Origin: Enterobacter cancerogenus
GTDB lineage: Bacteria; Pseudomonadota; Gammaproteobacteria; Enterobacterales; Enterobacteriaceae
Assembly: GCF_019047785.1 (NCBI RefSeq)
Contig: NZ_CP077290.1
Span: 4,402,001-4,466,000 of the forward strand
DNA: 64,000 bases
Direction of reading: 5' to 3'
Of this stretch, positions 1 to 7,872 are shown piece after piece. The translations under genes were made by a program, and so were the position numbers. Positions within the stretch are counted from its first letter, which is position 1; every line of letters starts with the position of its first letter. The notes below the pieces were generated by a model. The model worked only from the letters and a program-made list of their open reading frames with translations. It ran no database searches and was not told where the DNA came from.

Positions 1-408
1 CTTCAGCGCCGCTTCAACGGCGTCAGCACCGGACGGGCCGGTAAACTGCAGGCAGTATTCTTTGCCCTGACCTGGCAGCAGGGAGAGCAGGTATTCTGAA
101 AACGCGTCTTTCAACGGCGTAGTCAGATCCAGGGTATGTAACGGCAAGCCGCTGGTAATGACATTTTGGATGCTTTTCAGCACATCAGGATGATTGTGAC
201 CAAGCGCAAGGGTGCCCGCGCCAGCTAAACAATCAAGGTATTCTTTATTATCTGCATCGGTGATCCACACGCCTTCTGCTTTAGTGATCGCTAAAGGCAG
301 CTTGCGCGGATAACTGCGGACGTTAGATTCGAACTCGGCCTGACGGGCCAGATAGGTTTCGTTGCTTTTAGGGGCATCTGCGGTGTCAATACGGACTTTA
401 TCCGTCAT
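1..408 (-). CDS. dat: Diaminobutyrate-2-oxoglutarate aminotransferase, N-terminal part (runs off the window)
   Basis: Only the first 136 codons are inside the window. The protein begins [13 protein letters not shown] and continues into a class III (PLP-dependent) aminotransferase N-terminus with [20 protein letters not shown] and ALGHNHPDV, as in diaminobutyrate-2-oxoglutarate transaminases that make L-2,4-diaminobutyrate for 1,3-diaminopropane synthesis. That family normally sits beside a diaminobutyrate decarboxylase gene, which would lie outside the window. Two ATGs lie in tandem at 411 and 408. The second is preferred because AGGAG (416-420) is then seven bases away. The PLP lysine is outside the window, so substrate assignment rests on the N-terminal sequence only. 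Confidence 0.75.
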   Translation of the reverse strand, partial: MTDKVRIDTADAPKSNETYLARQAEFESNVRSYPRKLPLAITKAEGVWITDADNKEYLDCLAGAGTLALGHNHPDVLKSIQNVITSGLPLHTLDLTTPLKDAFSEYLLSLLPGQGKEYCLQFTGPSGADAVEAALK

Positions 409-496
409 CATATCTCTCCTACAACCGCGGCTTCGTTATGCGCCACGATTGAATAAATAGTTTTAAAAAATAGATGGGGCCTGAAAAAACGCCGCC

Positions 497-525
497 AATA
501 TAGAGCCTTTTGACACGTGGCTCAA
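497..525 (-). promoter_or_regulatory. Predicted sigma-70 promoter of dat
   Basis: On the minus strand, TTGAGC (520-525) and TATATT (497-502) are separated by exactly 17 bases. That is a good -35/-10 pair about 90 bases upstream of the dat start. No operator was recognised. Confidence 0.55.
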
Positions 526-724
526 TCGATAATTTGCTTACCGTTTTGTTACATGGCGAACAGGGCGGGTTTTATCGCAAATTTAACCCACGAAGCGGTG
601 GTTTTTATTCAGGCAGAACAAGGGGTTTCACGTGTTCGATGAGGACTGCAAATGTACGTCAAAGAGTGTTACAAATCGTGCCTTTTTTTAAGGGATAAGG
701 AGGCTTTACGCCTCCTTTAACCGG
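526..724. other. Intergenic stretch without a supported gene
   Basis: Together with the dat promoter this makes a 316-base gap between dat and the next gene. A 62-codon open frame at 510-698 on the plus strand has no good ribosome binding site, overlaps the dat promoter and has no recognisable protein features, so it is not called. A hairpin at 697-717 ends the gap. Confidence 0.5.
697..717 (-). terminator. Hairpin after the small-gene cluster, possible terminator
   Basis: AAGGAGGC (697-704) and GCCTCCTT (710-717) form a perfect 8-bp stem with a 5-base loop, eight bases past the stop of the minus-strand gene at 725. No clear U-run follows on the minus strand, so it may stabilise the mRNA end rather than terminate transcription. 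Confidence 0.4.
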
Positions 725-1162
725 TTATTGTTGCATCACCTGTAAAACACCGTGCTCGCGACCGGTCGTTTTATTCCAGGACGCATCCGTTATACCGTTG
801 TCATCAAGCACAATCGATATAACGTACCCCGCGCCGTGGATTTCATAGAAATGGGCATTCAGCCGCTTAACGGTCGCCTTTTTGCCATTGACCGTCGCGC
901 TAAAAAAACCGTTTGAAATGGTGGCATTAAGCCCGTTTGCCGAGAAAGAAGCTTCCCGCATCGGGTCGTGAATTTGTGCTGCCTTATCGGGCTGCGCCGC
1001 GTTTTCCGCTTTGCTTTTGTTAATATCGCACGAGCCATCGCTGGCGCTTATTTCAGTACATCCCGAGTGTTCTAACTGAGCGCGATAGTGCGCGTTGATG
1101 GCGTAAGCTGGCGCGGTGGCGACGGAGAACAGCAATGCGATAAGGGCTAATTTCGTTTTCAT
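725..1162 (-). CDS. Small exported protein of unknown function
   Basis: A 145-residue protein with a typical Sec signal peptide: MKTK, a hydrophobic stretch LALIALLF, then cleavage probably after APAYA. The mature part of about 124 residues has two cysteines near its N-terminus (HSGC and DGSC) that could form a disulfide, a Lys/Ala-rich linker, and a C-terminal beta-like region. An ATG at 1168 is in frame, but AAGG (1170-1173) is seven bases from the ATG at 1162 and only one base from 1168, so the shorter start is chosen. It lies nine bases after the lipoprotein gene upstream and is probably cotranscribed. I do not recognise the family. Confidence 0.6.
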   Translation of the reverse strand: MKTKLALIALLFSVATAPAYAINAHYRAQLEHSGCTEISASDGSCDINKSKAENAAQPDKAAQIHDPMREASFSANGLNATISNGFFSATVNGKKATVKRLNAHFYEIHGAGYVISIVLDDNGITDASWNKTTGREHGVLQVMQQ

Positions 1163-1171
1163 ATTCATGCC

Positions 1172-1396
1172 TTAAGGATGTTTCGTATGTTCAGGATGCG
1201 TCTCTGTCGCCCGGGCCGCGTTTGCATAAGCCGCGGAGAGGGACGCATTGGTAATGCTTTGCTGCCTTTGTTGCTCAGAGAGATAACAAGTATCGTAGCT
1301 CACCCCTTTCGCGGTGCAATTCGCGATCCGCTGTTCAGGCGAGACACATCCCGCAAGCATGGCCGTGCTTATGACTATCATCATCAACTTCTTCAT
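1172..1396 (-). CDS. Small predicted lipoprotein of unknown function
   Basis: A 74-residue protein starting MKKLMMIVISTAMLAGC, a textbook lipoprotein signal peptide with lipobox LAGC; the acylated cysteine would be residue 17. Position +2 is Val, so Lol sorting to the outer membrane is expected. The mature part has two further cysteines in CTAKGVSYDTC and a low-complexity Ala/His-rich tail. AAGG lies seven bases before the ATG. It sits between a possible small membrane protein gene (1406) and an exported protein gene (725), giving three envelope-targeted products in a row. Family unknown to me. Confidence 0.65.
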   Translation of the reverse strand: MKKLMMIVISTAMLAGCVSPEQRIANCTAKGVSYDTCYLSEQQRQQSITNASLSAAYANAARATETHPEHTKHP

Positions 1397-1405
1397 GTTA
1401 TTGCC

Positions 1406-1510
1406 TTATAACCTACACAGATAATAAGAAACGTACATCACGCCAATCCAGATCCCGAGAGTAATAAGCATCATGTAGAGGGCGGCAGAGAGAAATATAT
1501 ATTTAGACAT
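1406..1510 (-). CDS. Possible 34-residue single-span membrane protein
   Basis: The frame starting MSKYIFLSAALYMMLITLG encodes 34 residues that are almost entirely one hydrophobic span, ending YLCRL. A longer reading to an ATG at 1594 is open but adds a basic, non-conserved-looking extension. Neither start has a clear Shine-Dalgarno sequence, which lowers confidence. Support comes from the hydrophobic, membrane-like composition and from its position nine bases before the lipoprotein gene in the same direction. Confidence 0.35.
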   Translation of the reverse strand: MSKYIFLSAALYMMLITLGIWIGVMYVSYYLCRL

Positions 1511-1594
1511 GTTGGTGACTGTTTTCGTTATTATTGCTAACGAACTAAAGGTTAATATAATCGTGTATATACGAACCCGCGCATGGGGTTTCAT

Positions 1595-1895
1595 AAAAGT
1601 GAAAAAGATAACTGGGGTGAACTATCCAGTAAGGTGACGTTTAAAACTTTGATTAAGATCACGTTAAGCACGAATTGCAACAGTGAGAGTGAGTATAAAA
1701 TATTAATGTAAACATTAACTTATGTGTTTTTTATAGCGTTCTGAAGATAAGTCGTTGATTGCACATGCGTTAACTGGAGTAATGTTTTCAAGGTTATTAT
1801 GAAGTGGTGCAATCGCACAGTTTCAGGTTATTATTTCGAATGAAACTCACTGTGTATTAAGTGAAAATGCCTCTCTTAAAAGTCAAAAAAACAGA
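1595..1895. other. AT-rich intergenic region between the small-gene cluster and thiM
   Basis: About 300 bases of AT-rich DNA that must hold the minus-strand promoter for the small envelope genes. Several TATA-like hexamers are present, but none has a convincing partner at the right spacing. Two near-repeated blocks (ATTGCACATGCGTTAACTG near 1757 and GTGCAATCGCACAGTT near 1806) might bind a regulator. No coding region or known RNA was recognised. Confidence 0.4.
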
Positions 1896-1924
1896 TTAAA
1901 CAAAGGGCGCTAATTCGTTATACT
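1896..1924 (+). promoter_or_regulatory. Predicted promoter of thiM-thiD
   Basis: TTAAAC (1896-1901) and TATACT (1919-1924) are spaced by 17 bases. Transcription would start near 1931, just before the riboswitch aptamer. Confidence 0.6.
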
Positions 1925-1935
1925 GGTGTCTCTTT

Positions 1936-2062
1936 GACTCGGGGTGCCCTTCTTAAATGAAGGCTGAGAAATACCCGTATTACCTGATCTGGATAATGCC
2001 AGCGTAGGGAAGTCAGATGCCTTCCCGGTCATCGCTTCTTCACGCAAGGCAGGAGCGAAACC
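1936..2062 (+). promoter_or_regulatory. TPP (THI-box) riboswitch controlling thiM-thiD
   Basis: The aptamer spans about 1936-2015 and carries the conserved blocks GACTCGGGGTGCCCTTCT, CTGAGAAATACCCGTAT and ACCTGATCTGGATAATGCCA, followed by GCGTAGGGAAGTCA. It matches the E. coli thiM element almost base for base in these blocks. The following segment to 2062 is the expression platform and holds the thiM ribosome binding site (AGGAG, 2051-2055 region). In E. coli this element represses translation when thiamine pyrophosphate is bound, by hiding the Shine-Dalgarno sequence. The same mechanism is inferred here. Confidence 0.95.
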
Positions 2063-2833
2063 ATGCAGCCTGACCTGCTCGATTTACACGTTTTACATCA
2101 ATTCCGCACCCGTTCCCCGCTCACGCACTGTATGACCAACGACGTCGTGCAGACCTTTACAGCCAACGTGCTACTGGCGCTGGGCGCATCGCCCGCCATG
2201 GTGATTGAAGCGGAAGAGGCTGAACAGTTTGCTGCGCTTGCTGATGCACTGCTGATTAACGTCGGCACGCTCACTTCACCGCGCGCGCAGTCGATGCGCC
2301 GCGCCATTGAGCGCGCCGTGGCGGCAGGAAAGCCCTGGACGCTTGACCCGGTTGCCGTAGGCGCGCTGGCGTTCCGCAGCCGTTTTTGCCATCAAATCCT
2401 CACCCTTAGCCCCGCCGCCATTCGTGGCAATGCCTCGGAAATCCTCGCGCTGGCCGGGATGAGCGCGGGCGGACGCGGGGTGGACACCACCGATACCGCC
2501 GCCAGCGCGGTACCTGCTGCACAGGCACTGGCACGGCAAACCAATGCGATAGTGGTGGTGACGGGTGAGGTGGATTACATCACCGACGGACAGCGTACCC
2601 GCACGGTGGCCGGGGGCGATCCGCTGCTGACCCGGGTAGTGGGCACCGGCTGCGCGCTCTCGGCAGTGGTTGCGGCCAGCTGTTCGCTTCCCGGCGACAG
2701 GCTGGATAACGTCACGGCCGCCTGCGGATTTATGAAGCGTGCCGGCACGCTTGCCGCGTCGCAAAGCCGTGGTCCGGGCAGTTTTGCCAGCGCCTTCCTC
2801 GACGCGCTGTACACGCTGGAGGTGCAGGCATGA
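2063..2833 (+). CDS. thiM: Hydroxyethylthiazole kinase
   Basis: A 256-residue ThiM. It phosphorylates 4-methyl-5-(2-hydroxyethyl)thiazole in the thiamine salvage pathway of the cytosol. Visible family features are the N-terminal [10 protein letters not shown] block (about 21-30), RGNASE (121-126), VVVTGEVDY (164-172) and the catalytic GTGC loop (194-197). The ATG at 2063 follows AGGAG by the usual distance and directly follows the TPP riboswitch, which should repress it when thiamine is plentiful. Length is close to E. coli ThiM (about 262). It overlaps thiD by four bases (ATGA), so the two are translationally coupled. Confidence 0.95.
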   Translation: MQPDLLDLHVLHQFRTRSPLTHCMTNDVVQTFTANVLLALGASPAMVIEAEEAEQFAALADALLINVGTLTSPRAQSMRRAIERAVAAGKPWTLDPVAVGALAFRSRFCHQILTLSPAAIRGNASEILALAGMSAGGRGVDTTDTAASAVPAAQALARQTNAIVVVTGEVDYITDGQRTRTVAGGDPLLTRVVGTGCALSAVVAASCSLPGDRLDNVTAACGFMKRAGTLAASQSRGPGSFASAFLDALYTLEVQA

Positions 2834-3630
2834 AACGCATCAACGCACTGACTATCGCAGGCACAGATCCGAGCGGCGGCGCGGGGATCCAGGCCGATTT
2901 GAAAACCTTCTCGGCGCTTGGGGCGTACGGCTGCTCCGTCATTACCGCGCTGGTGGCGCAAAACACGCGCGGCGTGCAGTCGGTCTATCGCATTGAGCCG
3001 GATTTTGTCGCGGCGCAGCTCGATTCCGTTTTCAGCGACGTGCGCATTGATACCACCAAAATCGGCATGCTGGCCGAGACCGATATCGTTGAAGCGGTGG
3101 CGGAACGGCTTAAGCGCTACCAGGTGCAAAACGTGGTGCTTGATACCGTGATGCTGGCCAAAAGCGGCGATCCGCTGCTTTCCGCGTCGGCCGTTGAGAC
3201 GCTGCGTAAAAAGCTCCTGCCGCAGGTGGCGCTGATCACGCCGAATCTGCCGGAAGCCGCCGCGCTGCTGAACGCATGTCACGCGCAAAATGAGCGGGAG
3301 ATGAAAGAGCAGGGGGCCGCGCTGCTGGCGATGGGCTGCGGTGCGGTGCTGATGAAAGGCGGACATCTGGATGATGCACAAAGCCCGGACTGGCTGTTCA
3401 CGCGGGACGGCGCGCAACGTTTTACCGCTCCGCGCGTGCAGACCAAAAACACCCACGGGACGGGCTGCACGCTCTCTGCCGCGCTGGCGGCGCTGCGTCC
3501 GCGCCATACGAACTGGGCCGATACGGTGCAGGAGGCCAAAGTCTGGCTCTCACACGCGCTGGCAAAAGCCGATTCTCTGGAAGTGGGTCACGGTATTGGC
3601 CCTGTTCACCATTTTCATGCATGGTGGTAA
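2830..3630 (+). CDS. thiD: Hydroxymethylpyrimidine/phosphomethylpyrimidine kinase
   Basis: A 266-residue ThiD of the ribokinase superfamily. It phosphorylates HMP and then HMP-phosphate to the pyrophosphate used by ThiE. The N-terminal [19 protein letters not shown] (8-26) binds the pyrimidine, and the C-terminal HGTGC motif (209-213) holds the anion hole and catalytic cysteine region. Its ATG lies inside the thiM stop region, so thiMD is one riboswitch-controlled unit. The last codons carry the -35 of the predicted yegW promoter. Confidence 0.95.
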   Translation: MKRINALTIAGTDPSGGAGIQADLKTFSALGAYGCSVITALVAQNTRGVQSVYRIEPDFVAAQLDSVFSDVRIDTTKIGMLAETDIVEAVAERLKRYQVQNVVLDTVMLAKSGDPLLSASAVETLRKKLLPQVALITPNLPEAAALLNACHAQNEREMKEQGAALLAMGCGAVLMKGGHLDDAQSPDWLFTRDGAQRFTAPRVQTKNTHGTGCTLSAALAALRPRHTNWADTVQEAKVWLSHALAKADSLEVGHGIGPVHHFHAWW

Positions 3631-3650
3631 GCCGTATACTGACAGAATAC
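3612..3650 (+). promoter_or_regulatory. Predicted yegW promoter with an overlapping inverted repeat
   Basis: TTTTCA (3612-3617, inside the 3' end of thiD) and TATACT (3635-3640) are spaced by 17 bases. An inverted repeat GTAT-N9-ATAC (3634-3650) covers the -10 and the probable start site. GntR/HutC-type regulators often bind such GT...AC palindromes, so this could be an autoregulatory operator for YegW. The operator role is inference. Confidence 0.4.
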
Positions 3651-3672
3651 ACCTCGCCTGAGAAAAACAGAG

Positions 3673-4419
3673 ATGGAACAAGCGCATACCCGGTTGATCG
3701 CCCAACTCAATGAACGGATCGCCGCGCCCGATAATACGCCGCTGTACCTGAAATTTGCCGAAACGGTTAAAAACGCAGTACGCAGCGGCGTGCTGGCACA
3801 CGGGAATATCCTGCCGGGCGAACGTGACCTGAGCCAGCTGACCGGGGTGTCACGCATCACCGTGCGTAAAGCGATGCAGGCGCTGGAGGAGGAGGGCGTG
3901 GTCACGCGCGCCCGCGGCTACGGCACACAAATCAACAATATCTTCGAATATTCGCTCAAGGAAGCGCGCGGGTTTTCTCAGCAGGTGGTGCTACGCGGCC
4001 AAAAGCCTAACACCCTGTGGGTCAACAAGCGGGTGGTGACCTGCCCGGAAGAGGTGGCTAACCATCTTTCCCTTCCGCCGGACAGCCAGGTTTTTTTGCT
4101 CAAACGCATCCGCTATGTGGATGACGATGCGGTGTCGATTGAGGAATCCTGGGTGCCGGTCGGGCTGATCCCCGATCCCGATGCCATCGGTGTTTCGCTG
4201 TACGACTATTTCCGCAGCCAGAATATCTACCCCCAGCGCACCCGCTCCCGCGTCAGCGCGCGGATGCCGGACGCTGAATTCCAGACCCACATTAAGATGG
4301 ACGAAAAAATACCGGTGCTGGTGATCAAGCAAGTTGCGCTTGACCAACAGCACCGGCCGATTGAGTACAGTATTAGCTACTGTCGCAGCGATTTATACGT
4401 CTTTGTGTGCGAGGAGTAG
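3673..4419 (+). CDS. yegW: GntR/HutC-family transcriptional regulator YegW
   Basis: A 248-residue regulator. Residues about 15-85 are a winged-helix GntR domain, including LPGERDLSQLTGVSRITVRK and ALEEEGVVTRARGYGT. Residues about 100-240 are a UTRA ligand-binding domain with VWVNKR-like and LFRxxRIRYVDDD-like segments and the final SISYCRSDLY. It faces the yegTUV operon, with which its 3' end overlaps, and by context probably controls that operon. The ligand is unknown, though the neighbouring kinase and transporter suggest a sugar or nucleoside. The Shine-Dalgarno sequence before the ATG is weak. Confidence 0.85.
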   Translation: MEQAHTRLIAQLNERIAAPDNTPLYLKFAETVKNAVRSGVLAHGNILPGERDLSQLTGVSRITVRKAMQALEEEGVVTRARGYGTQINNIFEYSLKEARGFSQQVVLRGQKPNTLWVNKRVVTCPEEVANHLSLPPDSQVFLLKRIRYVDDDAVSIEESWVPVGLIPDPDAIGVSLYDYFRSQNIYPQRTRSRVSARMPDAEFQTHIKMDEKIPVLVIKQVALDQQHRPIEYSISYCRSDLYVFVCEE

Positions 4420-5346
4420 CGCCTCGCGCGTGGGGGCACAGTCACCGCCGCGGTGGCTGACCACCCACGCGGCGACCGCATTTCCCAGCCGTACCGCATC
4501 CGCCAGACTCCAGCCCGCCGCCAGGCCGGCAAGCGTGCCGCCCGCGTGGCTGTCGCCCGCGCCAATGGTGTCCACCACCGTTGCTGAAAACGCTGGCACG
4601 TAGCCCGAGGCGTCGCCGTCGTACCAGGCCGCACCGTCTTTATCGTGCCGTACGATCAATGGCGCGGCGAAACGCTGCTGCCACTGCGCGCCGAGGGTGT
4701 CGACATGCATACCCGTTCGTTCAGCGGCAATATCCGCCTCCTGGCGATTAAGCGACACAATCGGTTTGCAGGCCATGATCCGCGCCATCAGCGCGTCGGG
4801 GATATCGGCAATGCGCGGGCCGAAGTCGATAAACGCGGTGACGTCCCGCAGCCCTTCCAGCCAGCGCGTCAGCCGTTCACCGCTCGGCGACGCCAGCTGA
4901 TACCCGGACAACGAGACCAGGCTCCCTGGCGGCACGTTCAGCGCATCCAGCCAGCTCTGCTGCCACTGGTTTTCCACGCCGCTAAATGACATGAACGTGC
5001 GTTCGCCGTCGGGCTCGACCAGCGCCAGGCACCAGCCGTTATCGCCGGATTCGGCCTCGATGGCGCTGTGCAGATCCTGCTTCGCCATGGCGTTACGAAT
5101 GATATCCGCCCACACGCCGTGCCCGACGGGCAGGGCATTTTGCGTCTCGATCCCAAGGCGTTTCAGGGCAATGGCGATGTTCAGCGCACAGCCGCCAATG
5201 TTTACCCCCTGCTGCTTTAGCTCGATATCACACCCGCGCCACGGCAGGGCGTAGGCATCGGCGATGACATCAATGACCGCCGCGCCCAGCACCGTTACCG
5301 GACGCGTGGCCCTAAGCGTGGCAAGGCTGTGGGCAAATGAACTCAT
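4393..5346 (-). CDS. yegV: PfkB-family sugar/nucleoside kinase YegV
   Basis: A 317-residue ribokinase-family kinase. The first PfkB signature region is around GVNIGGCALNIAIALKRLG (48-66), and the second, DTIGAGDSHAGG (259-270), contains the catalytic base Asp265. The substrate is not established for the E. coli homologue. Being the last gene of yegTUV, it would phosphorylate whatever YegT imports and YegU releases, possibly a nucleoside or ribosyl compound; that is inference. Its ATG overlaps the yegU stop by four bases, and its 3' end overlaps yegW by 27 bp on the opposite strand. Confidence 0.85.
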   Translation of the reverse strand: MSSFAHSLATLRATRPVTVLGAAVIDVIADAYALPWRGCDIELKQQGVNIGGCALNIAIALKRLGIETQNALPVGHGVWADIIRNAMAKQDLHSAIEAESGDNGWCLALVEPDGERTFMSFSGVENQWQQSWLDALNVPPGSLVSLSGYQLASPSGERLTRWLEGLRDVTAFIDFGPRIADIPDALMARIMACKPIVSLNRQEADIAAERTGMHVDTLGAQWQQRFAAPLIVRHDKDGAAWYDGDASGYVPAFSATVVDTIGAGDSHAGGTLAGLAAGWSLADAVRLGNAVAAWVVSHRGGDCAPTREALLLAHKDV

Positions 5347-6347
5347 ACGCCCTCCCTTTGCTCCCGGTAGTGCAGCAGTTTTTCGCAGTAGTAGCCGAAA
5401 TCAAGCTGGTTAATGGCGTCTAGCTCGACCTTAAGCGCCGGGTCAATCGCCTGCACCCCGTGAAGCGCGCCGCAGATTGCCGTTGCCATCGCACCGATGG
5501 TGTCCGTGTCACCGCCCAGATTGGCGCACAGGATCGCGCAGCGGTTCGGGTCGGTTCCGGCCAGTTCAACCATTGCGATAGCCGCAGGTACGGACTCAAT
5601 GGTGCTGGTTCCCGCCCCGATAAGCTGATAAATCTGCTCGCTGGCGGACTCTGTCCCGTTTGCGTTGCGCACGGTTTTAAGCGCCAGCTCAATGCGGGCC
5701 GCAAGCGAAGCGCTAAAAGTGGTGGATTTCGCCTCCTGCGCCGCGCGGGCGATCCCCGGCAGGGCATCGACGATGTTCTGCCAGGACTCACCGTCGATGG
5801 CGCGCGTAATCGCCCAGGCAATCACGACCGCGCCGGCAACGGCCAGATCGGATTTATGCGTTGGGCTGGAGGCCAGCGCCACCTGCTCAACAAAATGCGC
5901 CAGACGCGTGGCGGGAAGCAGGCAGCCCAGCGGGGAAGCGCGCATCGCCGCACCGTTGGTGACGCCGTTGTTCTCCAGCTCGCTGACCGGCTTGCCGTCG
6001 CGGATGGCGTTAAGGGCAATTTTGGAGGTTGGCCCTAACACGTTCTTATTAAACGCGTCGAAGTCCAGCGCCCAGCGCAGAATATGCTTGCCGATAACGT
6101 CGGCGTTGATCTCCCCCTCGCACTCGATAATGGCGTCGGCCAGGCACAGCGCCATTGACGTATCGTCGGTGAATTCGGCGCGGTTGAAATAGCAGGCCGC
6201 ATTATTTTCTGCCGGGCCGGGTAAGAAGTGGTCAATCCAGCCGAAGTGCGCTTTGACGCGCTTTCGTGGCCACAGCTCCGACGGCATGCCCATCGCATCC
6301 CCTAACGCCTGCCCGTAAAGAGCACCGAGAATACGTTCTCGTTTCAT
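5343..6347 (-). CDS. yegU: ADP-ribosylglycohydrolase-family protein YegU
   Basis: A 334-residue member of the DraG/ADP-ribosylglycohydrolase family, cytosolic by composition. The N-terminal GALYGQALGDAMGMPSE (8-24), the metal-binding TDDTSMALCLADAI segment (about 60-73) and the C-terminal GGDTDTIGAMA segment carry the Asp/Thr residues that bind the two Mg2+ ions, so the active site looks complete. It may remove ADP-ribose or hydrolyse a related N-glycosidic bond; the true substrate is unknown. It overlaps both neighbours by four bases, so yegT, yegU and yegV form one tightly coupled operon. Confidence 0.85.
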   Translation of the reverse strand: MKRERILGALYGQALGDAMGMPSELWPRKRVKAHFGWIDHFLPGPAENNAACYFNRAEFTDDTSMALCLADAIIECEGEINADVIGKHILRWALDFDAFNKNVLGPTSKIALNAIRDGKPVSELENNGVTNGAAMRASPLGCLLPATRLAHFVEQVALASSPTHKSDLAVAGAVVIAWAITRAIDGESWQNIVDALPGIARAAQEAKSTTFSASLAARIELALKTVRNANGTESASEQIYQLIGAGTSTIESVPAAIAMVELAGTDPNRCAILCANLGGDTDTIGAMATAICGALHGVQAIDPALKVELDAINQLDFGYYCEKLLHYREQREGV

Positions 6348-7621
6348 TTAACTTCCCCTCGTGTCAGCGCGGTATCGCCATCAACCACCTCAATTGCGGT
6401 GATCTCTTTATCCGATTCGCGGAAAAACAGCATAAACAGCACGGCGATCACGGCAATCATGATCCCGCCAAACGTCCACATTCCGGCCCAGTTGAAGGTC
6501 AAGCCATTCACCGGCTCTTTATATGCGAACATTTTTTCCATCATTACGCCGCCCAGGCGGTAACCCAGCAGGCTACCAAAGCCCTGACAGCACAGCGTAA
6601 TCAGGCCCTGCGCCGCGGTGCGCATGTGCGCGGGCGCTTTTTTGTCCACGTAGATGTACGCGGTCACGTAATAGAAGTCGTAGCTCACCCCGTGCAGCAG
6701 AATGCCGAGGAACAGCAGGGCATAGGTGAAGTACTGTTCCGCGCCGCCGTAAACAAAGAAGCCATAACGGATGGCGGCGGTGATCAGGCCCAGTAACAAG
6801 ACCTTCTTAATACCAAAGCGTTTGGTGAAGAACGGCAGGGCCAGCATAAAGAAGATTTCGGAGAACTGGCCGAGCGTCATCCAGCCGGTGGCGTTTTTCA
6901 TACCCACTTCGGTGAGATAGCCGTTGGCGAAGATGTAGTAGAAGGCCAGCGGCATGGCGAACAGGAACGAACAGATAAAGAACACCAGGAAGTTTTTATC
7001 GCGCAGCAGGATCAGCGCGTCCAGCCCCAGCATCACTTTGACATCCAGCTTGCCGGTACTTTTCGGCGGGGTGTTTGGCAGGAATAGCGCGAACACGCCG
7101 AGCAGCGCGGAGCTGGCTGCGGTCATCAGCAGCGGAATATTGGTATCTGAAATATCGTTATAGCCCAGCATCTGCGGCAGGAAACCGCACGCCAGCCCGG
7201 AGGCGATCCAGCCGATGGTGCCCATCACGCGGATGCGCGGGAAATCGGCTTCGACATCATCCACGTTGGCAAAGGCGATGCTGTTGGTCAGCGCAATGGT
7301 CGGCATGTAGGTTAATGAGTAGGCCAGCAGCAGTGGGAAGAAGGTGCTGAACTGGGTTTGCTGTGCAGCGAAGTACATCAGCACCGCCCCGGCGAACATC
7401 AGCACTGCCAGCACTTTCTGGGCGGCAAAGAAACGGTCGGTCAGCGAGCCGACGAGGATCGGCGAGACGATCGCGGCGATGGCGGTACAGGCGTAAGACC
7501 AGCCAATTTCCCCCGCGGTAAAACCGCTTTTGCTGAGCCATAGCCACAGTGGCACAAACCATGCGCCCCAGATAAACCATTCAACAAACATCATGAATGA
7601 CAGTTGGACTTTCGTTTTCAT
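6344..7621 (-). CDS. yegT: Major facilitator transporter YegT (nucleoside:H+ symporter family)
   Basis: A 425-residue inner-membrane protein with about 12 hydrophobic spans. It begins MKTKVQLSFMMFVEWFIWGAW, the N-terminal signature of the NupG/XapB nucleoside-proton symporter group. A central loop (FLPNTPPKSTGKLDVK) divides the two six-helix halves. It is the first gene of yegTUV, with a 4-base overlap to yegU, and is divergent from fbaB. The transported compound is unproven; a nucleoside is the family-based guess. Confidence 0.85.
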   Translation of the reverse strand: MKTKVQLSFMMFVEWFIWGAWFVPLWLWLSKSGFTAGEIGWSYACTAIAAIVSPILVGSLTDRFFAAQKVLAVLMFAGAVLMYFAAQQTQFSTFFPLLLAYSLTYMPTIALTNSIAFANVDDVEADFPRIRVMGTIGWIASGLACGFLPQMLGYNDISDTNIPLLMTAASSALLGVFALFLPNTPPKSTGKLDVKVMLGLDALILLRDKNFLVFFICSFLFAMPLAFYYIFANGYLTEVGMKNATGWMTLGQFSEIFFMLALPFFTKRFGIKKVLLLGLITAAIRYGFFVYGGAEQYFTYALLFLGILLHGVSYDFYYVTAYIYVDKKAPAHMRTAAQGLITLCCQGFGSLLGYRLGGVMMEKMFAYKEPVNGLTFNWAGMWTFGGIMIAVIAVLFMLFFRESDKEITAIEVVDGDTALTRGEVK

Positions 7622-7659
7622 TGTTTAATCCTGCATGTCAGAGAGGGTACGCCTTTAAC

Positions 7660-7688
7660 ATACCATCTAATAATACCTTTTAAATACC
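7660..7688 (-). promoter_or_regulatory. Triple ATACC repeat upstream of yegT, possible operator
   Basis: ATACC occurs at 7660-7664, 7673-7677 and 7684-7688, about one helical turn apart. The last two lie in the longer repeat ATACCTTTTAA/ATACCTTTAAG. The cluster lies 39-67 bases upstream of the yegT start, where a promoter and operator are expected. Which protein binds it is unknown; YegW is the obvious candidate. Confidence 0.3.
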
Positions 7689-7872
7689 TTTAAGGCGATT
7701 GTTTGATCGGTGTAACAAAATTGTTGTAACCGAAACGAGCCAGCAGATTGTGCTTAAAAAAGTTGCAGATGGTGGAAAATCTGTTAAGTCGGTACCAGGC
7801 TTAGTCTGCCCACAACACGGTGGGACTGGATAACACACGCCGACATCACGTCGGACTTACGGGAGCATCACT

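Noticed and set aside
510-698. A 62-codon plus-strand frame upstream of the small-gene cluster
   Set aside because: It overlaps the dat promoter, has no ribosome binding site, and its sequence lacks conserved features.
1757-1825. Near-repeat blocks ATTGCACATGCG and GTGCAATCGCAC as a regulator site or sRNA
   Set aside because: The similarity is short and imperfect, and no promoter or terminator was found to support an RNA gene.
2575-3507. A 310-codon minus-strand frame across thiM and thiD
   Set aside because: Antisense shadow of two well-identified genes, with arginine-rich low-complexity sequence and no ribosome binding site.
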